A stretch of 62,647 bases of DNA from Curvibacter sp. GWA2_63_95. GTDB taxonomy: Bacteria > Pseudomonadota > Gammaproteobacteria > Burkholderiales > Burkholderiaceae_C. Under the pieces are notes generated by a model. It worked only from the letters and a program-made list of their open reading frames with translations, had not been told where the DNA came from and did not search any database. Numbering within the stretch: the first letter of the stretch is position 1; every line of letters begins with the position of its first letter. The stretch spans positions 1 through 62,647 of the forward strand of contig MGPB01000012.1 in NCBI GenBank assembly GCA_001795455.1. The letters run 5' to 3'. The translations under genes were made by a program, and so were the position numbers. Shown here piece by piece: positions 26,628-34,103 of this stretch.

Positions 26628-27746
26628 ATGCATAGCACCAGCAGCACCTTTGGCGGCCGCTTGTTTGCGCCCGGCCTGGACGGCGTGGGCGTGCCCGCCA
26701 CCGGCCAGTGGCGCCAGGGGCGGCTGGTGGTGTGGGTGCAAGACGGTGCCACCGGCCCCGAGTGGCTGGCTCCTGAGCACCCCACGCTCAGCGCGGGTGG
26801 CTTCAACGCCGCGCAGCTCAGTGTGGCGTGGCCCGTAGATGGCGGCCAGGTGCAGTTTTTTGTGGATGCGGGTGCTGCACGCTCAGCGTTTGCCGCTGGC
26901 ATGCCAACCAGTCTAGCCACGCCCCATGGCGCAGCCCAGCGTGCGGCACGCGGCGTAGCGCGCCGCTTCCAACTCTGGTGGGCTGTACTGGCGGCGGTGG
27001 CGCTGCTACCGGTGCTGGCGCTGGCCCTGCTGGTGCTGCGCGGCGGCGATGTGGTGGACTGGGCGGTGCGGCAGATACCGCATGCGCAAGAAGCCAGGCT
27101 GGGCGACCTGGTGCTGGCGCAGACCCGTGCGCAGATGCGCGTGATTGACAGCGGCCCCGCCGTTGACGCGGTCAAGCACATGGGCGAGCGCCTGACCCCA
27201 GGCACCCTGCACCGCTACCGCTGGCTGGTGGTGGACAAGAACGAGATGAACGCCTTTGCCGCACCCGGCGGCGTGGTGGTGGTCTACAGCGGCTTGCTCA
27301 AGGGCACAGACACGCCCGAAGAAGCGGCAGGCGTGATTGCCCACGAAGTAGCCCATGCCGAGTTGCGCCACGGCTTGCAGGGCATGGTCAAAAGCATGGG
27401 CCTGCGTGCCGGTGCCGCCGTGTTATTGGGCGACTGGAGCGGCGCTGTGCTCAGCGACGCCACCACTGGTTTGCTGGAGATGAAGTTCTCACGCGAAGCC
27501 GAAACAGAGGCTGATGCCGAGGGCCTGCGCCGAATGGTGGCCGCCAAAATCAACCCCGCGGGCATGGTGCGCTTCATGGACAAGCTGGCTGCCCAAAGCC
27601 AGGGCGCCACTCCCCCCGCGCTGCTGTCGACCCACCCCGCATCCAGCGAGCGTGCCGCCCAGCTGCGGGCGCTGGCGGCGCAGCACCCCGGGCCCTGGGA
27701 GCCGTTGGCACTGGACTGGGCCAAGGTCAAAGCCAGTCTGCCCTGA
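26628..27746 (+). CDS. M48 family metallopeptidase, membrane-anchored
   Basis: 372 residues. The zinc motif HEVAH begins at His239 (VIAHEVAHAELRHGL) and the third-ligand Glu lies in SREAETEADAEGLRRM about 55 residues on. A single strong membrane helix at about residues 117-139 separates an N-terminal domain of about 110 residues from the peptidase domain. The start ATG at 26628 avoids a long overlap with the AIM24-family gene; the frame is open further upstream. It is probably a membrane protein quality-control protease acting outside the cytoplasm or at the membrane, linked in expression with its AIM24 neighbour. Confidence 0.87.
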   Translation: MHSTSSTFGGRLFAPGLDGVGVPATGQWRQGRLVVWVQDGATGPEWLAPEHPTLSAGGFNAAQLSVAWPVDGGQVQFFVDAGAARSAFAAGMPTSLATPHGAAQRAARGVARRFQLWWAVLAAVALLPVLALALLVLRGGDVVDWAVRQIPHAQEARLGDLVLAQTRAQMRVIDSGPAVDAVKHMGERLTPGTLHRYRWLVVDKNEMNAFAAPGGVVVVYSGLLKGTDTPEEAAGVIAHEVAHAELRHGLQGMVKSMGLRAGAAVLLGDWSGAVLSDATTGLLEMKFSREAETEADAEGLRRMVAAKINPAGMVRFMDKLAAQSQGATPPALLSTHPASSERAAQLRALAAQHPGPWEPLALDWAKVKASLP

Positions 27747-27805
27747 GGTGCTATTGGTATGAAAAACCAGTTTTACACCGCCACCTCAGCCGCCTGAGCC
27801 TGCGG

Positions 27806-28900
27806 CTAGCCCTTTTGGCGCCGCGCCCGCACTGCGGCCGCCAACTCCTGCAACACCGGCACGGTCTGCGCCATGCTGATGCATGCGTCGGTCACGCTCA
27901 CGCCGTGTTTCAGTGGCTGGCCAGCCACGATGTCTTGGCGCCCTTCGTTCAAATGGCTCTCGATCATGAGGCCGGTGATGCGTTGGTCGCCCGCGGCAAT
28001 CTGCGCGGCTACATCTTGCGCCACCACAATCTGGCGCGCGTGCTGTTTGCTGCTGTTGGCGTGGCTCACGTCAATCATCACCTGCTCGCGCAGGCCGGCC
28101 GCCTTGAGCAGCGCGCAGGCCGCCTCCACATCGGCTGCAGAGTAGTTGGGTTGCTTGCCGCCGCGCAGGATCACGTGGCAATCGTTGTTACCGCGCGTCT
28201 CAAAGATGGCGGCCTGGCCCATCTTGGTCATGCCCATAAAGGCATGTGCCCCCTGTGCGGCCTGAATGGCATCGGTCGCCACCTTGATGCCGCCGTCCGT
28301 GCCGTTCTTGAAGCCCACCGGGCACGAGAGGCCGCTGGCCAGCTGGCGGTGGCTTTGGCTCTCGGTGGTGCGCGCACCAATGGCGCCCCAGCTCACCAGT
28401 TCGCTGATGAACTGTGGTGAGAGCAAGTCCAAAAATTCGGTGCCCGCAGGCAGGCCCAATGCCAGCACATCCAGCAGCAGGCGGCGCGCCATCTCCAGCC
28501 CTTCGTTGATGGCAAAGCTGTCATCCAGGTGCGGGTCGTTGATGTAGCCCTTCCAGCCCACGGTGGTGCGCGGCTTCTCGAAGTACACCCGCATCACCAC
28601 CAGCAGGTCATCCTTCAGCGCATCAGCCTGCACCTTCAGTTGGCGCGCGTATTCCATCGCCTGGTCATGGTCGTGGATGGAGCAGGGCCCCACCACCACC
28701 ACCAGCCGGTCGTCCTGCCCGTGCAGCACGCGCGAGATGGCGGCGCGGCTGCTCTCCACCAGTGCCTCGGCCGCCGCCGGCACTGGCAGCTTTTCCTCCA
28801 GCAGCGCGGGGGTGATCAGCGGGCGCACCGCGCCGATGCGCACGTCGTCAATACGCGTGGTGTCGTGGGTGGTCAGGGCGGCGATGGTGGAGTGGGTCAT
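27806..28900 (-). CDS. aroG: 3-deoxy-7-phosphoheptulonate synthase, class I
   Basis: 364 residues, full length for the AroF/G/H type enzyme that joins phosphoenolpyruvate and erythrose-4-phosphate to start the shikimate pathway. Visible marks are VVVGPCSIHD, the YFEKPRTTVGWKG phosphoenolpyruvate site, GARTTESQSHRQ, CPVGFKNGTDG and VMIDVSHANSSKQ. Which amino acid inhibits it cannot be read here, so the aroG label only means class I. The ATG at 28900 is directly abutted by a dispersed repeat, and no ribosome site is visible in the 25 bases before it. Confidence 0.93.
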   Translation of the reverse strand: MTHSTIAALTTHDTTRIDDVRIGAVRPLITPALLEEKLPVPAAAEALVESSRAAISRVLHGQDDRLVVVVGPCSIHDHDQAMEYARQLKVQADALKDDLLVVMRVYFEKPRTTVGWKGYINDPHLDDSFAINEGLEMARRLLLDVLALGLPAGTEFLDLLSPQFISELVSWGAIGARTTESQSHRQLASGLSCPVGFKNGTDGGIKVATDAIQAAQGAHAFMGMTKMGQAAIFETRGNNDCHVILRGGKQPNYSAADVEAACALLKAAGLREQVMIDVSHANSSKQHARQIVVAQDVAAQIAAGDQRITGLMIESHLNEGRQDIVAGQPLKHGVSVTDACISMAQTVPVLQELAAAVRARRQKG

Positions 28901-28966
28901 ACTATGAATTTGATAGCTGCTTGCGCAGATTGCACGGGGGCTAGAGGCCTAAAACATATGAATTTT
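28901..28966 (+). repeat. Dispersed repeat, copy 3, touching the DAHP synthase start codon
   Basis: ACTAT-GAATTTG-ATAGC, then TGCTTGCGCAGATT and GGGGCTAGAGGCC, then an AAAACATATGAATTT tail. It begins at the base next to the start codon of the leftward DAHP synthase gene and fills most of the gap to the aspartic protease gene. Confidence 0.8.
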
Positions 28967-29011
28967 AGGGGGAAGATGGTCGTAGCCCGCTCTCTTCTTA
29001 CACTCCAGTGC

Positions 29012-29536
29012 ATGTCCACCTCACCCGCCCCGTCCCCCAACGACCTCCCCACTGGCCTCAAATGGGGCCCGCTGGCTATCGTTGCCGTCTGGCTGGCAGT
29101 CATGGGCGTGCTGTACTTGCTGTCCGCGCAGTACCTCAAGCCCAAGCCGGTGGCGGTGCTGCCCGGTGGTGTGTTGGTGATACCGATGTCGCGCGATGGC
29201 CACTTCTATGCCACGGGCACCGTGGGCGGCAAGCCTGCGCAGTTTTTGGTGGACACGGGAGCCTCGATGGTGACGGTGAGTGAGGCGTTTGCGCAGCAGG
29301 CCGGGTTGGTGGGCGGCACACCCACGGTGTTCAAAACGGCCAATGGCGATTTGCAGGGGCGGGTGCTGACGGATGTGCCGGTGTCTCTGGGGCCCGCACA
29401 GGTATCGGGCGTGCGGGTCGGCGTGGGGCTGGTGGGCGCGGAGCCCGACGAGGCGCTGCTGGGCCAGAGCTTCTTGAATCAGTTCGAGATCACGCTGGCC
29501 GACAAACAAATGACGCTCAGGCCCAAGCCGCAGTAG
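29012..29536 (+). CDS. Membrane-anchored retropepsin-like aspartic protease (TIGR02281 type)
   Basis: 174 residues from the ATG at 29012. One N-terminal membrane helix (WGPLAIVAVWLAVMGVLYLL, residues about 19-38) leads to a single-domain aspartic protease fold with the active-site motif LVDTGASMVTVS and a closing LLGQSFLNQFEI strand. Such proteins act as dimers facing the periplasm; substrates are unknown. The upstream frame is open, but it runs through the repeat and the DAHP synthase gene, so I chose this internal ATG. Starts at 28958 or 28976 would only lengthen the cytoplasmic tail. Confidence 0.82.
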   Translation: MSTSPAPSPNDLPTGLKWGPLAIVAVWLAVMGVLYLLSAQYLKPKPVAVLPGGVLVIPMSRDGHFYATGTVGGKPAQFLVDTGASMVTVSEAFAQQAGLVGGTPTVFKTANGDLQGRVLTDVPVSLGPAQVSGVRVGVGLVGAEPDEALLGQSFLNQFEITLADKQMTLRPKPQ

Positions 29537-29549
29537 CCCTGCAGGGCTA
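29534..29549. terminator. Perfect 16-base palindrome between convergent genes
   Basis: TAGCCCTGCAGGGCTA contains the stop codon of the aspartic protease gene and ends one base before the stop of the convergent HxlR gene. In RNA it would fold as a 6-bp stem with a TGCA loop in both directions. No T run follows on either side, so it may protect 3' ends more than terminate. Confidence 0.4.
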
Positions 29550-29550
29550 G

Positions 29551-30009
29551 CTACGCGAGTGAGGTTTTGGCAGCGCTGGGCGCCGGCCGTTGGCTGAGCC
29601 GGTACACGCCGGCCTGGGGTGCCGCATCCTTCTGTGCTGCAGAGTCATAGGCGGCCTGGGCTGCCCATACCGCGTCCATATTGCTCTCGGCCCAGTGGGC
29701 CAGCACCGACACGGTTTGGGTGAGCGTGCTGCCCAGCGGTGTCAACGTGTATTCCACGGTCACCGGGCTGGTCTGGAAGACCTGGCGTGCCACCAGACCG
29801 TCGCGCTCCAGCTTGCGCAGGGTTTGCGTTAGCACCTTCTGCGTGATGCGCTTGACGTCGCGCTTGAGCGCATTGAAGCGCAAGGGCCCGCCCTTGAGCC
29901 GGTCCAGGATGAGCAGCGCCCATTTGTCGGCCAGGCGCTCCAGCACCAGCCGTGTGGGGCAGCGGTCTTCGTATACATCCAAAGGCATGCCGTTCGGGTT
30001 TATGGACAT
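29551..30009 (-). CDS. HxlR family transcriptional regulator
   Basis: 152 residues. The single winged-helix domain starts with the family Cys region YEDRCPTRLVLERLADKWALLILD (key: CPTR, then DKWALLIL) and continues LKRDVKRITQKVLTQTLRKLE. The C-terminal about 45 residues are alanine-rich and unusual. HxlR proteins often control a divergent oxidoreductase in response to aldehydes or quinones, and here the divergent gene is an NmrA-like NAD(P)-binding protein. QorR-QorB-like pairs are the closest analogy. Confidence 0.9.
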   Translation of the reverse strand: MSINPNGMPLDVYEDRCPTRLVLERLADKWALLILDRLKGGPLRFNALKRDVKRITQKVLTQTLRKLERDGLVARQVFQTSPVTVEYTLTPLGSTLTQTVSVLAHWAESNMDAVWAAQAAYDSAAQKDAAPQAGVYRLSQRPAPSAAKTSLA

Positions 30010-30029
30010 GGGGGCTCCTGGGTGGGGGT

Positions 30030-30107
30030 GGTTTCCCGCAGGAAACCTGGTTACGTTGAAGTGCGTTCTTTCGCAAATTCAAACAGATGGCAAAAATATA
30101 CCTGGTT
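30030..30107. promoter_or_regulatory. Candidate HxlR operator sites in the divergent promoter region
   Basis: A perfect inverted repeat GGTTTCC-CGCA-GGAAACC lies at 30030-30047, just before the HxlR start. The octamer ACCTGGTT occurs at 30045-30052 and again at 30100-30107, 55 bases apart, in the same orientation. The second copy lies about 30 bases before the NmrA-like gene. This arrangement suits autoregulation and control of the divergent gene. Confidence 0.45.
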
Positions 30108-30136
30108 TCTTTTAAATACCATCAAGGAGTTTCATC

Positions 30137-30976
30137 ATGAGCGGAAAAATTTTGGTTATCGGTGCCGGTGGCAATGTGGGCCGTCCACTGGTCAAGGCGC
30201 TGCAGACACGCGGCGAAACGGTGCGGGCGGCCAGCCGCAGTGGTGCACCGGTAGAAGGCGCCGAGGGCGTGGTGTTTGACTTTGCCAACTTCGCCACCGT
30301 GGGCCCGGCGCTGGAGGGTGTAGACCGTGCCTATCTGTTGTTGCCGGCCGGCTACCTGGAAGCCACCCAGCTGTTGCTGCCGGTGGTGGATGCCCTGGCC
30401 GCACGCAAGATCAAGATCGTGTTCCAGAGCGCCATTGGTGTGGATGCGGACGACTCCATCCCTTACCGCCAGGTGGAGCTGGCGGTGGAGCGTGCGGGCG
30501 TGCCCTTCGTTATCCTGCGGCCCAACTGGTTCTCGGACAACTTCCACACCTACTGGAAGGCCGGCGTGGCCCATGGCCAGATTGCCGTGCCGGCGGCGCA
30601 GGGCAAGTCCAGCTTTATCGACACGCGCGACATTGCCGAGAGCGCGGCGGCCGCTCTGACCTCTTCGCAATTCGACAACCGGGCGTTCAACCTCACCGGC
30701 CCCGAAGCGCTGGACTACGCCGAGGCCGCCGCCTTGCTGAGCGAGGTACTGGGCAAGCCCGTGGCCTACACGCCGATTGAGGATGCGCCCTTTGTGGAGA
30801 TGCTCGCCGGTGCGGGTGTGCCGCGGGGCTATGCCAGTTTTCTGGCGTCCATCTTCTACCCCGTGCGCGAAGGCTGGACCGCTGCGCCCACCGACGCGGT
30901 GCAAACGCTGACGGGCCGTGCTCCACGCTCCCTGCGCACCTATGCGCAGGACAACCGGGCGGCTTTGCTGGCCTAA
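30137..30976 (+). CDS. NmrA-like NAD(P)-binding oxidoreductase
   Basis: 279 residues. The N-terminal ILVIGAGGNVGRPLVKAL is the glycine-rich dinucleotide motif of atypical extended SDRs. The typical YxxxK pair is not obvious (SAIGVDADDSIPYRQVE), as in NmrA, QorB and related redox-sensing or quinone-reducing proteins. VILRPNWFSDNF and IDTRDIAESAAAAL are family segments. It has an AAGGAG ribosome site and sits opposite an HxlR regulator. A quinone reductase or a regulatory NAD(P) sensor are both possible. Confidence 0.85.
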   Translation: MSGKILVIGAGGNVGRPLVKALQTRGETVRAASRSGAPVEGAEGVVFDFANFATVGPALEGVDRAYLLLPAGYLEATQLLLPVVDALAARKIKIVFQSAIGVDADDSIPYRQVELAVERAGVPFVILRPNWFSDNFHTYWKAGVAHGQIAVPAAQGKSSFIDTRDIAESAAAALTSSQFDNRAFNLTGPEALDYAEAAALLSEVLGKPVAYTPIEDAPFVEMLAGAGVPRGYASFLASIFYPVREGWTAAPTDAVQTLTGRAPRSLRTYAQDNRAALLA

Positions 30977-31497
30977 GCCGCAAGGGGGATGGGGGCGGCC
31001 AGCCCGTGCCGCTCCATCACCGCCCGCCACGCCGCCAGCTTGCGCGCAAAGCTCCAGCTTGCGTTGGCGGGGCTGGTGCTGGGGAGTTGGTAGACCGGCA
31101 CGCCCAGCGTTTGTGTGTGGCGCGCGTGTTTGAAGCTCTCGCCGCCGTTGTGGGCGATAGCCTCTAGCTGCGGAAGGTGGAGCGCGGCGATGTCGTTGGG
31201 CACTGCGTTGCGGATGGCACTGTCCAGGCTGCCTTCGCGCTCGCAGCTGGCGTACACGTCCCACACACCCAGGCCACGCTGCAACAGCCAATTGCTACGA
31301 ATTTCATAGCTGCTTGCGCATATTCCATGAGGGCTAGAAGGCCAAATGGCTTGCAGTATCTTCCAAAACTGATTCTGCGGATGGCCGTAATACTGCTGCG
31401 CCTGCAGCGAGCGCACACCGGGGAAGCTGCCCAGAATCAGCACCCGTGTGGCGGGTGACACCAGCGGTGCCAGGCCGGTGAGGGTGACTGCCGCCAT
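30973..31497 (-). CDS. DNA-deoxyinosine glycosylase (UDG/Mug superfamily)
   Basis: 174 residues from an ATG at 31497; the frame is open further up, but into the rhodanese gene. It has LILGSFPGVRSLQAQQYY, HPQNQFWKILQ, GVWDVYASCEREGSLD and the C-terminal LPSTSPANAS, which are the motifs of the family-6-like DNA-deoxyinosine glycosylases that remove hypoxanthine from DNA. Residues between KILQ and NWLLQRG are encoded by a dispersed repeat (31294-31350) that keeps the frame. Its stop overlaps the end of the convergent NmrA-like gene by 4 bases. Confidence 0.87.
   Translation of the reverse strand: MAAVTLTGLAPLVSPATRVLILGSFPGVRSLQAQQYYGHPQNQFWKILQAIWPSSPHGICASSYEIRSNWLLQRGLGVWDVYASCEREGSLDSAIRNAVPNDIAALHLPQLEAIAHNGGESFKHARHTQTLGVPVYQLPSTSPANASWSFARKLAAWRAVMERHGLAAPIPLAA
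31294..31350 (+). repeat. Dispersed repeat, copy 4, inside the glycosylase gene
   Basis: GCTAC-GAATTTC-ATAGC, then TGCTTGCGCATATTCC, GAGGGCTAGAAGGCC and an AAATGG tail. It is read antisense; the gene translates it as ...PSSPHGICASSYEIRS, using the same C-A-S-S-Y frame as copy 1. Confidence 0.8.
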
Positions 31498-31511
31498 GCG
31501 CTTGCCTTGCT

Positions 31512-31826
31512 TTACTTTTTGGCCAGGGTTTTGCGGGCCACTTCGATGCCGCCCACGTTTTGGGCCTTGCTGAAGCCCAAGCCCTTGAGTGTGTCCAGCG
31601 CCATGCCGCTGCGCCGGCCGGACTGGCAATACAGCAGCACGGTGTCATCTTTGCTCACACCGGCTTTGGCAATCTCTTGGGCGATGGTGGTGTGCTCGAT
31701 GTTGATGGCACCTTCCACATGACCGGCGGCAAACTCTTGCGGGCTGCGCACGTCGATGATGACGTCTTTGGCCTGGGCCGAGAGGGCAAGCAGGGAGAGG
31801 GTGATGCTGGCAAGCAGTGTTTTCAT
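31512..31826 (-). CDS. Periplasmic single-domain rhodanese
   Basis: 104 residues with a clear signal peptide (MKTLLASITLSLLALSAQA, then KDVIIDVRS). The rhodanese active-site loop is CQSGRRSG, with Cys about residue 66, following VLLY. IDVRSPQEFAAGHVEGAINI is the family CH2A motif region. It is PspE-like, transferring sulfane sulfur in the periplasm; the physiological acceptor is unknown. It precedes the glycosylase gene by 14 bases on the same strand and may share its transcript. Confidence 0.92.
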   Translation of the reverse strand: MKTLLASITLSLLALSAQAKDVIIDVRSPQEFAAGHVEGAINIEHTTIAQEIAKAGVSKDDTVLLYCQSGRRSGMALDTLKGLGFSKAQNVGGIEVARKTLAKK

Positions 31827-31886
31827 GCGAGGGTCTCAGGGGGTGGTGGGTTCCTGCAGATTGTCGCCGCCCCGCGCCTGCCTTGC

Positions 31887-34070
31887 CTACTGCGGGATAA
31901 ACCGCAGCCGGTAAATCAGCGCACTCTCGGCATTCATGCGGGGCAGCGGCAGGCCCACCGCGGCCAGCCAGGCGCCGTGGGCGGTGGGCGGTAGGGCCTG
32001 CTGGGCACCGGCGGCCAGGGCTGCGTCGTTCAGGGGGCTGCTGGTCCAGTCGGGCGGCGTGGGGTCCAGGCGCTCGATGGTGTAGTGCGCCGCCGGGCGC
32101 AGCATGGGCAGGCGCAGTGGCGGCGTGTTGCGATGGCTGGTGGGCGTGGTGCGGTAGACCAGCAGCAGCACCTCACTGGCATTGGCGTCGCCATGGGCTT
32201 GCCACAGCACGCCGTCGTCGGCCTTTTCGTCACCCCCCAGCCACACCTGGCCGGTGTGCAGGCGGTTGCGCAGCTGCTTGTACAAGCCCACCCACTGCCC
32301 CAGCGCCATGCGCTCGGCGTCGGTCAGGTGGCGCACATCGGCTTCGATGCCCAGGTGGCCACTGAGGGCCACACCGGCGCGGAAGTTCAGGCTCTGGCTG
32401 CGGCCCGTGGTGTGCGCGGGCGCGGGGCCAATGTGAGCGCCCAAAACTTCGGGTGGCAAAAACTGCAGCGCACCGCGTTGGATGGCCACGCGCGACAGTG
32501 CATCGTTGCAGTCGCTGGTCCAGACGCGGTGGGTGTGGGCCAGCACGCCCATGTCCAGCCGTGCGCCACCAGACGCGCAGCTCTCAATCTCCACCAGCGG
32601 GTGGGCGGCGCGCACGCGGTCCAGCAGTGCGTACAGCGCGTGCACAAAGCTGCGGTAGGCCGGGCGCCCCAGTGCGTTGCCGGCCGTGGTCAGGTCGCGG
32701 TTCATGTCCCACTTGAGGTAGGCAATGGGCACGTTTTGCAGCAGGGTGTCCAACTTGGTGAAGAGGTAGTCGGCCACCTCGGGGCGGGCCACGTCCAGCA
32801 CCAGCTGGTTGCGCATGGTGAGCAGGGGGCGCCCTTCCAGCTGCAGCGCCCAGTCGGGGTGGCTGCGGAAGAGCTGGCTGTCGGGGTTCACCATCTCGGG
32901 CTCCACCCACAGGCCAAATTCCATGCCCAGGCCGTTCACATAGTTCGCCAGCGGTTGCAGGCCGTGGGGGTACTTGCCGGCATCGGGCCACCAGTCGCCG
33001 AGGGCTGCCTGGTCGCTGTGGCGGCCCTGGAACCAGCCGTCGTCGAGCACAAAGCGCTCTACGCCCACGCTGGCGGCTGCGGCGGCCAGCGCGCGGATGT
33101 CGTCGGTGCGGTGGTCAAAGTACACCGCCTCCCAGGTGTTGAGGTGTACGGGGCGCGGGCGCATGCGGCCACCGGGCCAGGGCAGGCGGCTGCGCACGGT
33201 GGCGTGGAAGTTGGCGGCCAGGCCGTTGAGGCCGGTGGTGGCGCAGCTGGCAAACAGCGTGGGCGTCTGCAGTGATTCACCTGCGGCCAGGCGCACTTCG
33301 CCCGGCGCCAGCCATTCGCCCATTTGCCACTGGTACTGCCCGTCGTGCAGCCATTCAATGGCCTGGCGGTGGTTGCCCGACCAAGCCAGGTGCGCGCCAT
33401 ACACGGTGCCCGTGTGTTGCGTAGCCCCCGGCGTGGTGACCACGGCGCCCGGAAAGCTGTCGTGCGAGGTGCGGCCGCGCCGGTTTTCGCGCTGCCAGGT
33501 GCTGCGCGAGAGCGCGTCGACCTGCAGCTGGAACTCATGGGCCCATTGGCCGGTGTAGGAGCGCACGGCCTGGGCATCGCCCGGCAGCGGCACGGTGCCG
33601 GCGGCCAGCCATTGCACATCCAGCACATCACTGCCGTCGTTGAACAGCTCGCTGCGCAGCTGCAGCACGTCGTGTGTGTCCAGCGCCAGGTGCAGCACCA
33701 GGCGCAGCTGGGCCACGCTGTCGGTCAGATGAATCGCAATACTTTGGCCAGCCACCAGCGTCTCGACCCGGCAGGCGGTGAACTGCTGTGCAAACTGTTG
33801 CCCGCTGCGGTGCGCCAGCAATGCGCTCTGCATGTACCAGCCCACGCCGAAGGTGGGCGCCACGGTCAGCGGCTGGTCGAACTCCATGCTGCTGGGCGGG
33901 ATGGCCCGGCCATCGCGCAGCGGCGCCAGCGGCACACAGTGGTCCGGCAGGCGCGGGCCCCAGTAGCGCCACAGTGGCGCCTCGTGCGGGCGCACCTCCA
34001 GCACCACGCTGCTGTGGGTGCCATGCAAAACGGTGAATGCGGCAGAGGCCTCGGAGGCGTGGGTGGGCAT
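31887..34070 (-). CDS. Alpha-galactosidase, glycoside hydrolase family 36
   Basis: 727 residues, typical for bacterial GH36 (AgaA/RafA type). The catalytic domain begins about residue 300 with RPVHLNTWEAVYFDH and FVLDDGWFQGRHSD. The nucleophile Asp lies in YLKWDMNRDL, and the acid/base Asp in the VWTSDCNDALSR segment after EIESCASGGARLDMGVL. It lacks a signal peptide, so it hydrolyses alpha-galactosides such as melibiose or raffinose in the cytoplasm after import. It is the last gene of the leftward galactoside operon, 33 bases after the ABC ATPase. Confidence 0.94.
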   Translation of the reverse strand: MPTHASEASAAFTVLHGTHSSVVLEVRPHEAPLWRYWGPRLPDHCVPLAPLRDGRAIPPSSMEFDQPLTVAPTFGVGWYMQSALLAHRSGQQFAQQFTACRVETLVAGQSIAIHLTDSVAQLRLVLHLALDTHDVLQLRSELFNDGSDVLDVQWLAAGTVPLPGDAQAVRSYTGQWAHEFQLQVDALSRSTWQRENRRGRTSHDSFPGAVVTTPGATQHTGTVYGAHLAWSGNHRQAIEWLHDGQYQWQMGEWLAPGEVRLAAGESLQTPTLFASCATTGLNGLAANFHATVRSRLPWPGGRMRPRPVHLNTWEAVYFDHRTDDIRALAAAAASVGVERFVLDDGWFQGRHSDQAALGDWWPDAGKYPHGLQPLANYVNGLGMEFGLWVEPEMVNPDSQLFRSHPDWALQLEGRPLLTMRNQLVLDVARPEVADYLFTKLDTLLQNVPIAYLKWDMNRDLTTAGNALGRPAYRSFVHALYALLDRVRAAHPLVEIESCASGGARLDMGVLAHTHRVWTSDCNDALSRVAIQRGALQFLPPEVLGAHIGPAPAHTTGRSQSLNFRAGVALSGHLGIEADVRHLTDAERMALGQWVGLYKQLRNRLHTGQVWLGGDEKADDGVLWQAHGDANASEVLLLVYRTTPTSHRNTPPLRLPMLRPAAHYTIERLDPTPPDWTSSPLNDAALAAGAQQALPPTAHGAWLAAVGLPLPRMNAESALIYRLRFIPQ

Positions 34071-34103
34071 GGGCAGGGCAGAGAGCGGGACGGAAAAAGC
34101 AGT

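Noticed and set aside
27788..27807. AGCCGC/GCGGCT stem followed by CCTTTT after the M48 gene, considered as a terminator
   Set aside because: The stem is only 6 bp, the T run is short, and it overlaps the last codon of the convergent DAHP synthase gene; support is too weak to list.
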